Origin: Butyrivibrio sp. INlla14
Lineage (GTDB): Bacteria > Bacillota > Clostridia > Lachnospirales > Lachnospiraceae
Assembly: GCF_900102515.1 (NCBI RefSeq)
Contig: NZ_FMVS01000008.1
Location: forward strand, 100,451-164,450
DNA length: 64,000 nucleotides
Reading direction: 5' to 3'
Part shown: positions 1-8,500 of the stretch, one piece after another
How positions within the stretch are numbered: the first letter of the stretch is position 1
Layout of the letters: every line of letters starts with the position of its first letter
Notes under the pieces: generated by a model
Database searches by the model: none
Seen by the model: only the letters and a program-made list of their open reading frames with translations
Told to the model about the DNA's origin: nothing
Program-made: the position numbers and the translations under genes

Positions 1-180
1 CACAGTTAATGAAATGATTCCGCCCAGCATAAAAATAAAAATAGCAATTAAAAATCCAAAAAAATACAGACTACTATCTACATTTTGTATTCCATACCCA
101 ATAAATGCGCAAAGAAGAGATATTAGTTGTATTCCAATTAAGAAAAATGGAAATAAAAGGTAAAAAATAGATTTTTTCAT
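1..180 (-). CDS. Partial hypothetical membrane protein (C-terminus beyond window edge)
   Basis: An ATG at 178-180 on the minus strand opens a frame that runs without a stop to the window edge, giving the first 60 residues. The product begins MKKSIFYLLFPFFLIGIQ and contains two strongly hydrophobic stretches (about residues 4-27 and 38-60), so it looks like a small polytopic membrane protein. A GAGG element lies about 9 nt upstream of the ATG. No family was recognised, and the function is unknown. It is a separate minus-strand unit from the gene at 346-696, with an A/T-rich gap between them. Confidence 0.55.
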   Translation of the reverse strand, partial: MKKSIFYLLFPFFLIGIQLISLLCAFIGYGIQNVDSSLYFFGFLIAIFIFMLGGIISLTV

Positions 181-331
181 TTGGGATGCCTCTATCAAAA
201 AGTGATTAATTCTAGAGAACATTATATTAGCGGCTTAGAAGGAAATAAAGTCAAAAAAAAAGAAAAATAATTTGTTTTTTTTCTTTTATTTTTTTGGATG
301 TAGCTTTTGGCATAAGGAATTACGAGTGTCT

Positions 332-367
332 AAAAGCTCATGGATTTAGTGAAATCCATGAGCTTTT
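332..367 (-). terminator. Intrinsic terminator spanning the stop codon of the 346-696 gene
   Basis: An almost perfect inverted repeat (AAAAGCTCATGGATTT with its complement, 4-nt loop) is followed on the minus strand by TTTTAGA. The stop codon of the upstream gene lies inside the hairpin. Confidence 0.65.
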
Positions 368-696
368 AATACTTCTGCAGCTATATTGGCGAAGTCTTCA
401 TTGGCACCCCAGCTCATCAATAATCTTCCGGCACCGCCACCAAGGCCAGATACCGTAGCCACTTGCTTGTCACCAACATGAATACATTGGATAACAACTG
501 AGGCGCAGCTCTTAATTCTATAATAGTATTTTTCAAAACCAAGAAGCAGAACTTCTGCTTCTCCCACGTGTTCTATGTTGTAGACAACAACTTCCGCATC
601 AGGGCTTTCTTTGCGCATGTCATCCATTATCTTTTGCGATAAATCCAGCATTGTATCTGAAGACTGTCTTTTTAAGTATATTGTTTTACTATCCAT
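346..696 (-). CDS. Small protein of unknown function (116 aa, possibly DUF6054-like)
   Basis: The product of 116 residues starts MDSKTIYLKRQSSDT and has no signal peptide or membrane segment. It mixes charged and beta-prone stretches and has a glycine-rich motif (SGLGGGAGRL) near residue 90. It resembles small soluble DUF proteins of Firmicutes (DUF6054 is a weak recollection). The frame is open for 20 more codons upstream, but an extended -10 element (TGCTATAAT) lies inside that extension, so the downstream ATG at 694-696, preceded by AGGAAGG, is the likelier start. It is monocistronic, with a hairpin terminator at its stop. Confidence 0.6.
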   Translation of the reverse strand: MDSKTIYLKRQSSDTMLDLSQKIMDDMRKESPDAEVVVYNIEHVGEAEVLLLGFEKYYYRIKSCASVVIQCIHVGDKQVATVSGLGGGAGRLLMSWGANEDFANIAAEVLKAHGFH

Positions 697-738
697 TTTT
701 GTTAATTCATTCCTTCCTGCTTGAGGTAAGCAAGAATA

Positions 739-747
739 ATTATAGCA
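739..747 (-). promoter_or_regulatory. Extended -10 element for the 346-696 gene
   Basis: On the minus strand this reads TGCTATAAT, a perfect extended -10 hexamer. No good -35 is visible at 17 bp. Its position argues for translation starting at 696 and not further upstream. Confidence 0.5.
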
Positions 748-909
748 AAATGCCAAGCAGGATAAATCGTAACATAAGAGAAAAAAAAGAAATACAATAA
801 CCTAAATGGGAAGATTTAAGCAAGCATTAAGTAGATAAATGCGCAGACTTTGAAGTATCCTTATAATGATCCATGTTTTTCAATAATGAAGTATAGGGGA
901 GTTGTGGAC

Positions 910-3900
910 ATGATAAGGATATTTGACGGACGCGCAATGGCAGAACTTGTCATTGAAGAGAGCGCATTTGAGGGAGTTAAGGAAATTGGTAATACTATAG
1001 CTGAGGATCTGTGTATGGTTACAGGCCTTGCGCCCAGAATTATAGGGACAGTAAGCGAGGTTTCTGGAAATACGGCTGTTTTCATAGGTACTGTTGGAAA
1101 GAGCCAGTATCTTGATGAACTGGAGCAGAGAGGCCTGATTGACTTATCTTTACTTAGAGGTAAAAGAGAAGTCTTCATGATTAAGATAATTGATCTGCCT
1201 GCTACGGCAATGGCAAATAGCGCAGCAATGCAGCTTCTTGTAATTGCCGGAAGTGACAAGAGAGGCACAATCTATGGAATGTTCCAGCTATCAGAGCTGT
1301 GCGGAGTTTCTCCTCTTGTTTATTTTGGCGACGCAATTCCAGAAAAGAAGCAATTTCTTGATGTAGAGATAGTTGGCCAGCCAGCTTATAATGGCACAGG
1401 TGCTGTAGCAAGCACATCAAGCAGCGCATACAGTAATATGTATGTCTCCAAGGAGCCTTCTGTTTACTATAGAGGCTTCTTTATAAATGATGAGTGGCCA
1501 GCCTTTGGAAACTGGGCAACAGAGAAGTTTGGCGGCGTTAATGCCAAGTGCTACAGGAAAATATTTGAACTACTCCTGCGACTTAAGGGCAACTACATGT
1601 GGCCTGCCATGTGGAATTCAAACTTTTCTGAGGATGGTCCTGGCATAGAAAATGCAAGGCTTGCCGATACTCTTGGCGTTATTATGGGAACCTCCCACCA
1701 CGAGCCGCTTTTCAGAGCCGGCAACGAGTGGCAGCAGCAGTACAAGGAGTACGGGAATGACAATTCCTGGAGCTTTTTATCAAATGCTGATGCTATAACA
1801 AGATTTTGGGAAAATGGTGTTAAGAGAAATAAGGATTTTGAGAGCGTTATAACTATTGGTATGCGTGGAGAAGCAGATTCCAAGCTTCTTCCAGAAGATG
1901 CAACCATGAAGGATAACATAGAGGTCGTAAAAAAGGCAATTCTTGCTCAGGATAAGATTCTTTTTGACCAGTTCAAGGACGGAAACAATATTTATACTAA
2001 GGCAGCAGAGACTGAAGCTGACTACGCGGAAGTATTAAAAAATGTTCCCAGGATGCTTGCAATCTACAAGGAAGTAGAGGATTACTACTACGGAGATGAG
2101 ACCTGTCAGGGCCTCAAGGACTGGGATGAACTCAAGGATACTATTTTCCTCCTAAGTGATGACAACCATGGAAACTTAAGGAACCTTCCTACAGAAAAAG
2201 AGAGGCAGCACCCAGGTGGATACGGAATGTACTACCACTTCGACTACCACGGAGCACCTATAAGCTATGAGTGGACTAACTGCAACCGCCTTACCAAGAC
2301 CTGGGAGCAGATGACAACGGCCTATGAGGCGGGCGTTCGCAAGATGTGGATCGTCAATGTCGGCGATCTTAAAGAGATGGAGTATCCACTTAGCTTTTTC
2401 ATGGATCTTGCCTACGACTATGAGACCTGGGGCTCCAACGGCTTTAACAAGATAGATAACTATGTCTACCTCTGGATAAACAAGCAGTTTGGAAATAGAC
2501 TAAGCGATTCCCAGAAAAAGGATATGTTCAAGGTTCTTGAAGGCTATACAAGATACAACGCCCTTAGAACTCCGGAAACAATGAACGAGACAATTTATAA
2601 CCCGGTTCATTTCAGAGAAAGCGAGAGAGTTCTTTTTGAGGTAAAAGATATCCTGGCTACAGCAGGAAGACTCAAAGCTGAGCTGACGGGTGAAGCGCTT
2701 CTTACCTACGAGAGCATGGTTTACTATGCTGCCACAGCTTCTCTTAATTTGATTGTTGCCTGGATCCTTACTGGTTTTAACCATGCCCTGGCAAAGAGAG
2801 GCTCAGTATATGCAAACAGCTATTTAAATGAGATAGAGGGCAGGATATTCCTTGATAAGCAGCTGGTAAAAGAGTTCCACCAGATAGCAGATGGTAAGTG
2901 GAACCATTGCCTTAGCTCAGCCCACACAGGTTTTAGGACCTGGGATGACAGAGAGTGGTTCTATCCAGCTCCGGTTAAGGTATCACCTATTTCAGGAGCC
3001 AAGGCTATTGTAAGCTTTAGAGGCTATGACAGATACCATCTCGGTGCCCATTGGCAGGATATGGCGCCTATTGTGTGCGATGATTTCCTTAATCCTGATA
3101 CTAAGGGAGTATTTCTTGATATAGATACCAAGGGCGATGTCTCTTTTGACTATGAGATCATTCCTGAAGATAAAGCCCTTAAGTTTAGTAACTTAAGGGG
3201 CAGAGTAGAGGCAGGAAGAAGCGTCGTTTCTATCATGAGAAATGCAGTTAGTCCCGCGGTCTTCGAGTCCAAGGGAAGAGTCAAGATCTCTTTTGACAAC
3301 GGACAGGAAACCCACGTGGACTATGTGTGCCTCCTGCCAGCGACTTCGGAAAATGCAGAGGACAGCACAGGCAAGAGGCTGGGCAGAGTTGGAGGACATT
3401 ATAATTACTGCTGCATTAGTGCCAGTGACTTTGCAGATAAAAAAGATTCAGAGGAAGGCTCCTTTGAAGTTGTGGAGCACCTTGGAAGAGAAGGCTCAGC
3501 TATAAAGGCATTTCCTCCTATGAAGACCTTTGAAGATTTCCAGAAAGCTCCAAGCGTTGCATATGCTTTTGATGTGGAGGAAGAGGGAGAGTATGACGTT
3601 GTCTTTTACCTTCTTACAAGAAACCCATATCACAAGGGCGGAAGACTGAGCTTTTATCTGGGAGTTTCAGATGACGCGCCACAGCTTGTTCATGCCGTAT
3701 CAGATCACTACTACACAGAATGGCAGGATGAGGACTGGGCTCAGGGAGTATTACGAGGCGGAAGATGTATCTGCCAGAGAGTAAGCCTTAAAAAGGGCTG
3801 CAATGAGCTTAGAATTTATGCCAAAGACCCAGGTGTGATCATAGAAAAGCTTGTGGTCAAGAAAAAAGATTATCAGCTTCCTGAGAGCTACCTTGGCCCA

Positions 3901-3915
3901 CAGGCAAATTATTAA
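910..3915 (+). CDS. GH115 xylan alpha-1,2-glucuronidase
   Basis: The 1001-aa product matches glycoside hydrolase family 115, which removes (4-O-methyl-)glucuronic acid side chains from xylan and aldouronic oligosaccharides. Family-typical blocks are visible: RGFFINDEWPAFGNW, LLRLKGNYMWPAMW, MGTSHHEPL and TIGMRGEADSKLLPED in the catalytic half, WTNCNRLTKTWEQM further on, then a beta-rich C-terminal domain. No signal peptide is present, so a cytoplasmic enzyme acting on imported oligosaccharides is inferred, as in rumen Butyrivibrio. The start at 910 (MIRIFDGRAM) is chosen because AGGGGAG sits 8 nt upstream. In-frame TTG 850 and ATG 886 lack a ribosome binding site, and a TATAAT lies at 862-867 between them. 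No transporter or other xylan gene is adjacent. Confidence 0.88.
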   Translation: MIRIFDGRAMAELVIEESAFEGVKEIGNTIAEDLCMVTGLAPRIIGTVSEVSGNTAVFIGTVGKSQYLDELEQRGLIDLSLLRGKREVFMIKIIDLPATAMANSAAMQLLVIAGSDKRGTIYGMFQLSELCGVSPLVYFGDAIPEKKQFLDVEIVGQPAYNGTGAVASTSSSAYSNMYVSKEPSVYYRGFFINDEWPAFGNWATEKFGGVNAKCYRKIFELLLRLKGNYMWPAMWNSNFSEDGPGIENARLADTLGVIMGTSHHEPLFRAGNEWQQQYKEYGNDNSWSFLSNADAITRFWENGVKRNKDFESVITIGMRGEADSKLLPEDATMKDNIEVVKKAILAQDKILFDQFKDGNNIYTKAAETEADYAEVLKNVPRMLAIYKEVEDYYYGDETCQGLKDWDELKDTIFLLSDDNHGNLRNLPTEKERQHPGGYGMYYHFDYHGAPISYEWTNCNRLTKTWEQMTTAYEAGVRKMWIVNVGDLKEMEYPLSFFMDLAYDYETWGSNGFNKIDNYVYLWINKQFGNRLSDSQKKDMFKVLEGYTRYNALRTPETMNETIYNPVHFRESERVLFEVKDILATAGRLKAELTGEALLTYESMVYYAATASLNLIVAWILTGFNHALAKRGSVYANSYLNEIEGRIFLDKQLVKEFHQIADGKWNHCLSSAHTGFRTWDDREWFYPAPVKVSPISGAKAIVSFRGYDRYHLGAHWQDMAPIVCDDFLNPDTKGVFLDIDTKGDVSFDYEIIPEDKALKFSNLRGRVEAGRSVVSIMRNAVSPAVFESKGRVKISFDNGQETHVDYVCLLPATSENAEDSTGKRLGRVGGHYNYCCISASDFADKKDSEEGSFEVVEHLGREGSAIKAFPPMKTFEDFQKAPSVAYAFDVEEEGEYDVVFYLLTRNPYHKGGRLSFYLGVSDDAPQLVHAVSDHYYTEWQDEDWAQGVLRGGRCICQRVSLKKGCNELRIYAKDPGVIIEKLVVKKKDYQLPESYLGPQANY

Positions 3916-4059
3916 AGCATTATTAAATATAGGGAAAAACACTCATATATGCTCATATTTGAGTTATAATTTGTTTATGTTAAGACGAATTACCGTTTAT
4001 GGATTCTAACAGTATTTGAAGCTTGGCAGGCTTAATTGTATGAGAAAGGTGGTGCATAT

Positions 4060-4251
4060 ATGAGTAGAGTTTCAGAGGTTACAGCCCTTCAGCAGCAGAG
4101 AGTAAAAGAGATGCAGGAACGTATGAAGAATCATGATCTTTCTGATGACAAGGTTAATCAGCTCATGATCCAGAATATGACCCAGACCCTTAATGACATC
4201 TCTGCTACCCTGGCAATTATTTCTGATAAATATACTGAAAGGAAGTTATAA
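4060..4251 (+). CDS. Small hypothetical protein (63 aa), helical
   Basis: A 63-residue acidic/basic helical protein (MSRVSEVTALQQQRVKEMQE and onward) with heptad-like spacing of hydrophobics and no membrane segment or signal. The ribosome binding site AAAGGTGG is well placed before ATG 4060. A TATAAT at 3965-3970 could be its -10 element. It is followed by a hairpin terminator before queA, so it is probably a separate transcript. No family is recognised. It could be a small coiled-coil partner or regulatory protein; no function is claimed. Confidence 0.6.
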   Translation: MSRVSEVTALQQQRVKEMQERMKNHDLSDDKVNQLMIQNMTQTLNDISATLAIISDKYTERKL

Positions 4252-4279
4252 TTTTCCCTCAACTTGCTTTAAAACTATT

Positions 4280-4341
4280 AAACTGTTATACTCTTCTTCG
4301 CGAAAAAAAATCGTGGAATAGAGTGTAACAGTTTATTTTTT
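4280..4341 (+). terminator. Hairpin between the 63-aa gene and queA, with a -10-like element in its 5' arm
   Basis: Arms AAACTGTTATACTCT (4280-4294) and AGAGTGTAACAGTTT (4320-4334) pair at 14 of 15 positions plus one wobble, followed by ATTTTTT. TATACT at 4287-4292 inside the 5' arm lies 17 bp from a weak -35 TTGCTT (4264-4269), so the element may be both a terminator for upstream transcription and the queA promoter region. Confidence 0.65.
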
Positions 4342-4354
4342 AAGGACAAAGAAA

Positions 4355-5404
4355 ATGAGTGAGAATGTAGAAATAGGACTATCAACTGCAGATTATTATT
4401 TTGATCTTCCCAAGGAGCTTATAGCTCAGGACCCAATGGAGAAGAGGGATGAGTGTAAGCTCCTTGTTATGGACAAGAACTCAGGCAAGGTGGAGCATCA
4501 CGTATTTAATGAGGTGATAAACTATCTTGAGCCAGGTGACTGCCTTGTTCTTAACAACACCAAGGTAATACCTGCAAGGCTTCTTGGAGTCAAGGAAGAG
4601 ACAGGAGCTGCTGTTGAGATTCTTCTTTTAAAGAGAAAAGAGGCAGATGTCTGGGAGACACTTGTAAAGCCAGGCAAGAAGCTTCGCCCGGGAGCAAGGG
4701 TATCTTTTGGCGATGGAATACTTAAGGCTGAGATCATGGACATAGTAGATGAGGGAAACCGCCTTGTGAAATTCTACTATGATGGAATCTGGGAAGAGGT
4801 TCTTGATAAGCTTGGAGAGATGCCACTTCCTCCATATATTACCCACAAGCTTCAGGACAAGAGCATGTATCAGACAGTCTATGCTAAGTTTGAGGGCTCT
4901 GCTGCAGCGCCAACTGCTGGCCTTCACTTTACTGATGACCTTCTTGAGAAAATCAGGGAAAAGGGCGTGGACATGGCCTTTGTAACTTTGCATGTTGGAC
5001 TTGGAACCTTCAGACCAGTTAAGGTTACTAATGTCAAGGAACACCACATGCATACAGAGTGGTATCAGGTAACACAGGAAGCAGCTGATAAGATCATGAA
5101 GGCAAAAGAGTCAGGGCACCGCGTTATCTGTGTTGGTACCACCAGCTGCAGAACTATAGAGAGTGCAGCAAGTGAGGACGGAACTATTAAGGCTTCAAGC
5201 GGAGATACTTCAATCTTTATCTATCCTGGTTACAAGTTTAAGCTTATGGATGGGCTTATTACTAACTTCCATCTTCCTGAGTCAACACTTGTTATGCTGG
5301 TATCTGCCTTTGCTGGAAGAGAGCATGTACTTGGGGCTTACGAAGAGGCTATTAAAGAGAAATACAGGTTCTTCTCATTCGGAGATGCATGTCTCTTCAT
5401 TTAA
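4355..5404 (+). CDS. queA: S-adenosylmethionine:tRNA ribosyltransferase-isomerase QueA
   Basis: QueA transfers and isomerises the ribosyl moiety of SAM onto preQ1 at tRNA position 34, giving epoxyqueuosine. The 349-aa product has the usual family length and conserved segments: the N-terminal [60 protein letters not shown] and [22 protein letters not shown] lies 8 nt before the ATG. It is preceded by a terminator hairpin and stands alone, with the amylase promoter starting about 80 bp after its stop. No tgt, queF or ruvB neighbours are present. Confidence 0.97.
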   Translation: MSENVEIGLSTADYYFDLPKELIAQDPMEKRDECKLLVMDKNSGKVEHHVFNEVINYLEPGDCLVLNNTKVIPARLLGVKEETGAAVEILLLKRKEADVWETLVKPGKKLRPGARVSFGDGILKAEIMDIVDEGNRLVKFYYDGIWEEVLDKLGEMPLPPYITHKLQDKSMYQTVYAKFEGSAAAPTAGLHFTDDLLEKIREKGVDMAFVTLHVGLGTFRPVKVTNVKEHHMHTEWYQVTQEAADKIMKAKESGHRVICVGTTSCRTIESAASEDGTIKASSGDTSIFIYPGYKFKLMDGLITNFHLPESTLVMLVSAFAGREHVLGAYEEAIKEKYRFFSFGDACLFI

Positions 5405-5411
5405 ATCGTAA

Positions 5412-5449
5412 AAAGTTTACTATACAAAGTTTACTATACAAAGTTTACA
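5412..5449 (+). repeat. Tandem 14-bp repeat upstream of the amylase promoter
   Basis: AAAGTTTACTATAC occurs at 5412-5425 and 5426-5439, with a partial third copy (AAAGTTTACA) at 5440-5449. The array ends about 35 bp before the amylase -35 box, so it could be a regulator-binding array or simple slippage. Confidence 0.7.
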
Positions 5450-5483
5450 AAAACGTTTCCGGAATTTATAAGACTTTCAACAA

Positions 5484-5513
5484 TTGACCATAGTAGCATC
5501 GACTAACTATAAT
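5484..5513 (+). promoter_or_regulatory. Sigma-A type promoter of the alpha-amylase gene
   Basis: TTGACC (5484-5489), an 18-bp spacer and TATAAT (5508-5513) form a near-consensus promoter 45 bp before the amylase start codon. Confidence 0.7.
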
Positions 5514-5530
5514 TGATATATAGTTAATCG
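5500..5530. promoter_or_regulatory. 31-bp hyphenated palindrome overlapping the amylase -10 and start site
   Basis: Arms CGACTAACTATA (5500-5511) and TATAGTTAATCG (5519-5530) match at 11 of 12 positions around a 7-bp centre. It covers part of the -10 hexamer and the predicted transcription start, the usual place for a repressor operator. The protein that binds it is not identifiable. Confidence 0.5.
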
Positions 5531-5557
5531 GTGCTATTATTTTTTGGAGGTAAAAGT

Positions 5558-8500
5558 ATGAAAAGGGGAAAATTGTGGATTAAAGCACTATCTACGGCAG
5601 GTTTAAGCTTGTCTATTTTTTTGAGCTCTTTTGGAAACGTTTCCAATGCGTTGGCCACGGAGCCTCAGGAAAATCAAGGACTTGAAGCGGCAAGTTTGGT
5701 AAGTTCTGCCCAGGAAGGCGAAGAGGCGGCACTAGATGCCTCTGCAAGCGCAAGTTCAGGCGCATCAGAATTTTATGACGAAACTAAGACTGGGACAGAA
5801 GAAGACCAGAAAATATCTGCAGATGAAGTAAGCATAGAGGCTTCAGATACTTCTTCAGATGTTCTTAGCGATGAGTATTCAGTAACAGAAAGCACTCCTT
5901 CCAAGGAGTACTCAGTTACAGCACTTGCTCCAAGACAGCAAAGGGAAGCGGATAACAGCCTTATTACCCGCGACCACATCCAGCACGGCGCAATTCTTCA
6001 TGCCTTCTGCTGGAGCTTTAATACTATAGCAGACAACATGGCAGACATAGCAGATGCTGGCTATACAGCAGTCCAGACATCTCCTATAAACGAATGCCTT
6101 GATACCAATCCTGGTATGAACCTTCACGGCCCTGATGGCATGTGGTGGTATCACTACCAGCCAACTGACTGGGTGATTGGAAACTATCAGCTTGGTACAA
6201 GAGATGAATTCAAGCACATGTGTGATGTGGCAGATGAGTATGGAATTGCTGTCATTGTTGACATTCTTCCAAACCACACAACACCTACTTATAGCAGCAT
6301 ATCTCAGGATCTCTTTGATGCAGCAGGTGGGGAGGATGCTCTTTATCACAAGACAGGTAGGACTGCAGGCGGATATACAGACAGACTTGAGCTTACCTAC
6401 TATGAAATGGGTGGACTTCCAGATGTTGATACTGAGAATATCAGTTTCCAGCAGTATTTCTATGAATTCTTAAAGGACTGCGTATATCTCGGCGCTGACG
6501 GCTTTAGAATTGATACAGCCAAGCACATTTCACTTCCAGATGATCCTGTTCCAGCTGCATACGAAGGGCAGGAGGACAGAAATACTTTCTATCCTAACAT
6601 GAGGAAAGCTCTTAACGAGTATTCAGAGGAAGTTGGAAGTAAAGACTACGACGATCTTTTTGTATATGGAGAGGTTCTTCAGGGAACAAATGACAGACTT
6701 GCAGCTTATCAGGAGTATATCGGAGGAACAACAGCCAGCAATTATGGTTCCAGCATCCGTTCAGCTCTTTCTGCAGGGGACCTTTCTGTAAACAGAATAC
6801 TTGATTATCAGATCTATGATGAGACAGTTGCAGGCAGAACCTACACAGCTGATACAGAGAAGCTTGTTACCTGGGTTGAGTCTCATGATAACTATATGAA
6901 CGATGGCGAGGGCAGCTGGAAAGCAATTGATGATGACAAGCTGATCCTGGGCTGGGCTATTATAGCAAGTAGAGATGCAGGAACACCACTGTTTTTCTCA
7001 AGACCAAATAACAGTTCTTCTGAGAATCCTTATGGTGACAATATTATAGGCGCAGCAGGAAGCCCAATCTACAAGGCTCCTATTGTAAAAGCAGTAAATC
7101 TTTTTAGAGAAGAGATGGGGGATGCCGGAGAATATCTTTCAAATCCTGGTGGAAACAATCAGGTTCTTATGATTGAGAGATCTGGCGATAATAAGGAAGG
7201 TGCTGTACTTGTAAATGCCAGCACAAATAGAAATAACATAAGCGCAGAAACACATCTTGCAGATGGTATTTATCGCGACCAGGTTGAGGGGAGCGAAAAT
7301 GTATTCCTTGTAAAGGATGGTGTGCTCAGCGGTTCTATCGAGGGAGAAGGCGTAGTTGTTCTTTCTGAGAGAGAAGAAGGAACTGGCAAGGTTGTATATT
7401 TCTACAATTCAGAGAATTGGGACAGCGTAGTAGCAAGAGTTGATGGAAAAGGCGATACAATTACAGCTGTGAGCGAAGAAGACGGTTGGTTCTTTGTAAC
7501 TGTTCTTGATGATGAGTTTGACATCACTTTTGAAAAGGCAGATGGCAGCGCAGTTTCACCTGTTTACACAGTAACTAAAGAGAGCGGAACCTACGCTACA
7601 GCAAAGAGTAGCGACCTTTACGTCTCAAAAGAGGAAGCAGAAAGCTCAATTGGTCTTAAGACCTATTCTGTATACTTCTTTAACACAGAGAACTGGGCAT
7701 CTGTAAATGCCTACGGATGGCTTGATGGCGGCAAGGAGCTTTTTGGAGGCTGGCCAGGAAGCGCAGCTATAAATGAAAATGGCGGCTGGTACAGGGCTGA
7801 TATCAAGACCTATGACGATATCACTTCTTACAATGTCATCTTTAACAATGGAAATGGCACTCAGACAGTTAATATCGAGGGAATAACTCCTGAGTCAAAA
7901 GATATCTATTTTGCCCCTGATGCTGAGGCTTCAGAGGGACAGGTTGTAGTAAAGAGATTTGAAGATAAGGAAGCTGCTGAAAAAGCTCTTGGAGTATCAG
8001 GCTCTTTTGTAACAGCCTTCTTCTATAATACAGAGGGATGGGACAAGGTCTGCGTATACACTTGGGGAGCAGTATCTTGTGGAGATTGGCCAGGAAAAGA
8101 GCTTACACAGGATGAGGATGGCTGGTATAGCGTTGTTCTTCCAGCAGGTCCAAGTGAAGATCTGAACATTATCTTTAACAATGGCAATAATGGCAAACAG
8201 ACAAATGATATGAAGGTTTCTGATATGAAGAACAGGTTCTTCCTTCATAATGGCATTTCATATCAGAAATATGGCTCCAAGAAAGAGGCACTTAAGGCAA
8301 TTGGCGAAAGCGCCCAGGTAGAAAAGACTACAGTTTATTTCTACAACGAGATGGCAGAAGATGCAAACTGGCAGAATGTATACCTTTATGTCTATGGCGG
8401 ACCAAATGGCGAGTACAACAATCTTGTCGGAGGCTGGCCAGGAACAGGCATGACAAGAGAAGAGGGCACAAACTGGTATAGCGCCAAGGTTCCAACAGAT

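Noticed and set aside
850..909. Upstream TTG and ATG starts for the GH115 gene
   Set aside because: No ribosome binding site, and a TATAAT lies in the extension; ATG 910 has a strong AGGGGAG.
3941..3964. Inverted repeat ACTCATATAT/ATATTTGAGT after the GH115 gene
   Set aside because: The stem is A/T-rich with a mismatch and is followed by no clear T run, so it is too weak to call a terminator.
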